Origin: JAJDIA01 sp031555145
GTDB taxonomy: Bacteria; Bacteroidota; Bacteroidia; Bacteroidales; Tannerellaceae
Length of the DNA stretch: 16,708 nucleotides
Direction: 5' to 3'
Assembly (NCBI GenBank): GCA_031555145.1
Contig: JAVBUR010000106.1
Location: forward strand, 1-16,708
The notes beneath the pieces are model-generated. The model saw nothing but the letters and a program-made list of their open reading frames with translations. It was not told the DNA's origin and made no database searches. The translations under genes and the position numbers were made by a program. This document shows positions 16,548 through 16,708 of this stretch, in pieces. How positions within the stretch are numbered: the first letter of the stretch is position 1; each line of letters starts with the position of its first letter.

Positions 16548-16708
16548 ATCTAACCGGATTGATCTTCAATTTGAAAGTGATTGTGTGCGTCTGTAGGGGC
16601 GCCCTAGTGCCCAGTAGCGACGGTGAATGCCCCATCGGGGCATCGTGTTGGTAGCCGTGGGTGCTGGCGAAGCCGAGCCCACGGTTAATGGGATTACCCT
16701 CAATGATT
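16546..16708 (-). CDS. Possible C-terminal end of a gene entering from the right edge
   Basis: On the minus strand a frame is open from the right edge to a TAA at 16546-16548, 53 codons with no stop. It ends in HTITFKLKINPVR, which reads like a natural beta-strand C-terminus. The preceding part, containing GHSPSLLGTRAPLQ, coincides with a 65% GC block of palindromes and does not look like ordinary protein. Either a real gene has taken up a repeat in frame near its end, or the frame is open by chance because of high GC. The gene would be convergent with the sulfatases. I do not recognise the family. Confidence 0.3.
   Translation of the reverse strand, partial: IIEGNPINRGLGFASTHGYQHDAPMGHSPSLLGTRAPLQTHTITFKLKINPVR
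16591..16690. repeat. GC-rich palindrome cluster, possible interspersed repeat
   Basis: This 100-base block is 65% G+C, well above its surroundings. It holds GGGCGCCC, a perfect palindrome (16597-16604 region); ATGCCCC/GGGGCAT with a 3-base loop (16627-16643); and CCGTGGG/CCCACGG (16655-16661 and 16678-16684) enclosing a further GGC-GAA-GCC hairpin. Several tight hairpins in a row suggest a REP-like intergenic repeat. Only one copy is in the window, so the repeat nature is inferred. Confidence 0.45.

Overview
This window looks like a chromosome segment from an anaerobic gut member of the Bacteroidales (Bacteroidota); a Parabacteroides- or Bacteroides-like genome fits best. The evidence is a three-subunit fumarate reductase of the type these organisms use for fumarate respiration, a SusC/SusD pair with its own ECF sigma factor and FecR-type anti-sigma factor, Ser-type lipoprotein sulfatases, and promoters of the Bacteroides form (TTTG, about 20 bases, then TAnnTTTG). 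Genus cannot be fixed from the sequence alone.

Left part (1-6268, all minus strand) is housekeeping. Reading in the direction of transcription, ribF (FMN/FAD synthesis), an argE-type M20 deacylase and a MOP-superfamily flippase form a tightly spaced run that ends near 2938 with a weak terminator. A well-formed Bacteroides promoter at 2831-2862 then drives frdC-frdA-frdB; only the first 27 codons of frdB are inside the window. A perfect dyad (TGTGAA/TTCACA) fills the spacer of that promoter and is a candidate operator.

Right part (6410-16470, all plus strand) is a small polysaccharide utilization locus: ECF sigma factor, FecR-like anti-sigma factor, SusC-like TonB-dependent receptor with an N-terminal STN signalling domain, SusD-like lipoprotein, a strong terminator, and two tandem, near-identical-length sulfatase lipoproteins. 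In known systems of this layout, substrate binding at SusC is signalled through the STN domain to the anti-sigma factor, which frees the sigma factor to raise susCD expression. The two sulfatases imply a sulfated glycan such as mucin or a glycosaminoglycan, but the actual substrate is not shown. No glycoside hydrolase lies in the window.

The sulfatases arose by a tandem duplication of an exactly 1545-base unit (gene plus a 9-base leader). By manual alignment they differ at about 69 of 511 residues, about half of them in residues 401-500. After a terminator, the last 160 bases hold a GC-rich cluster of palindromes that is also an open reading frame on the minus strand, possibly an in-frame repeat near the end of a gene that continues past the right edge. 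I saw no clearly new system; the duplicated sulfatases, the frd promoter dyad and the right-edge palindromic element are the parts most worth checking.
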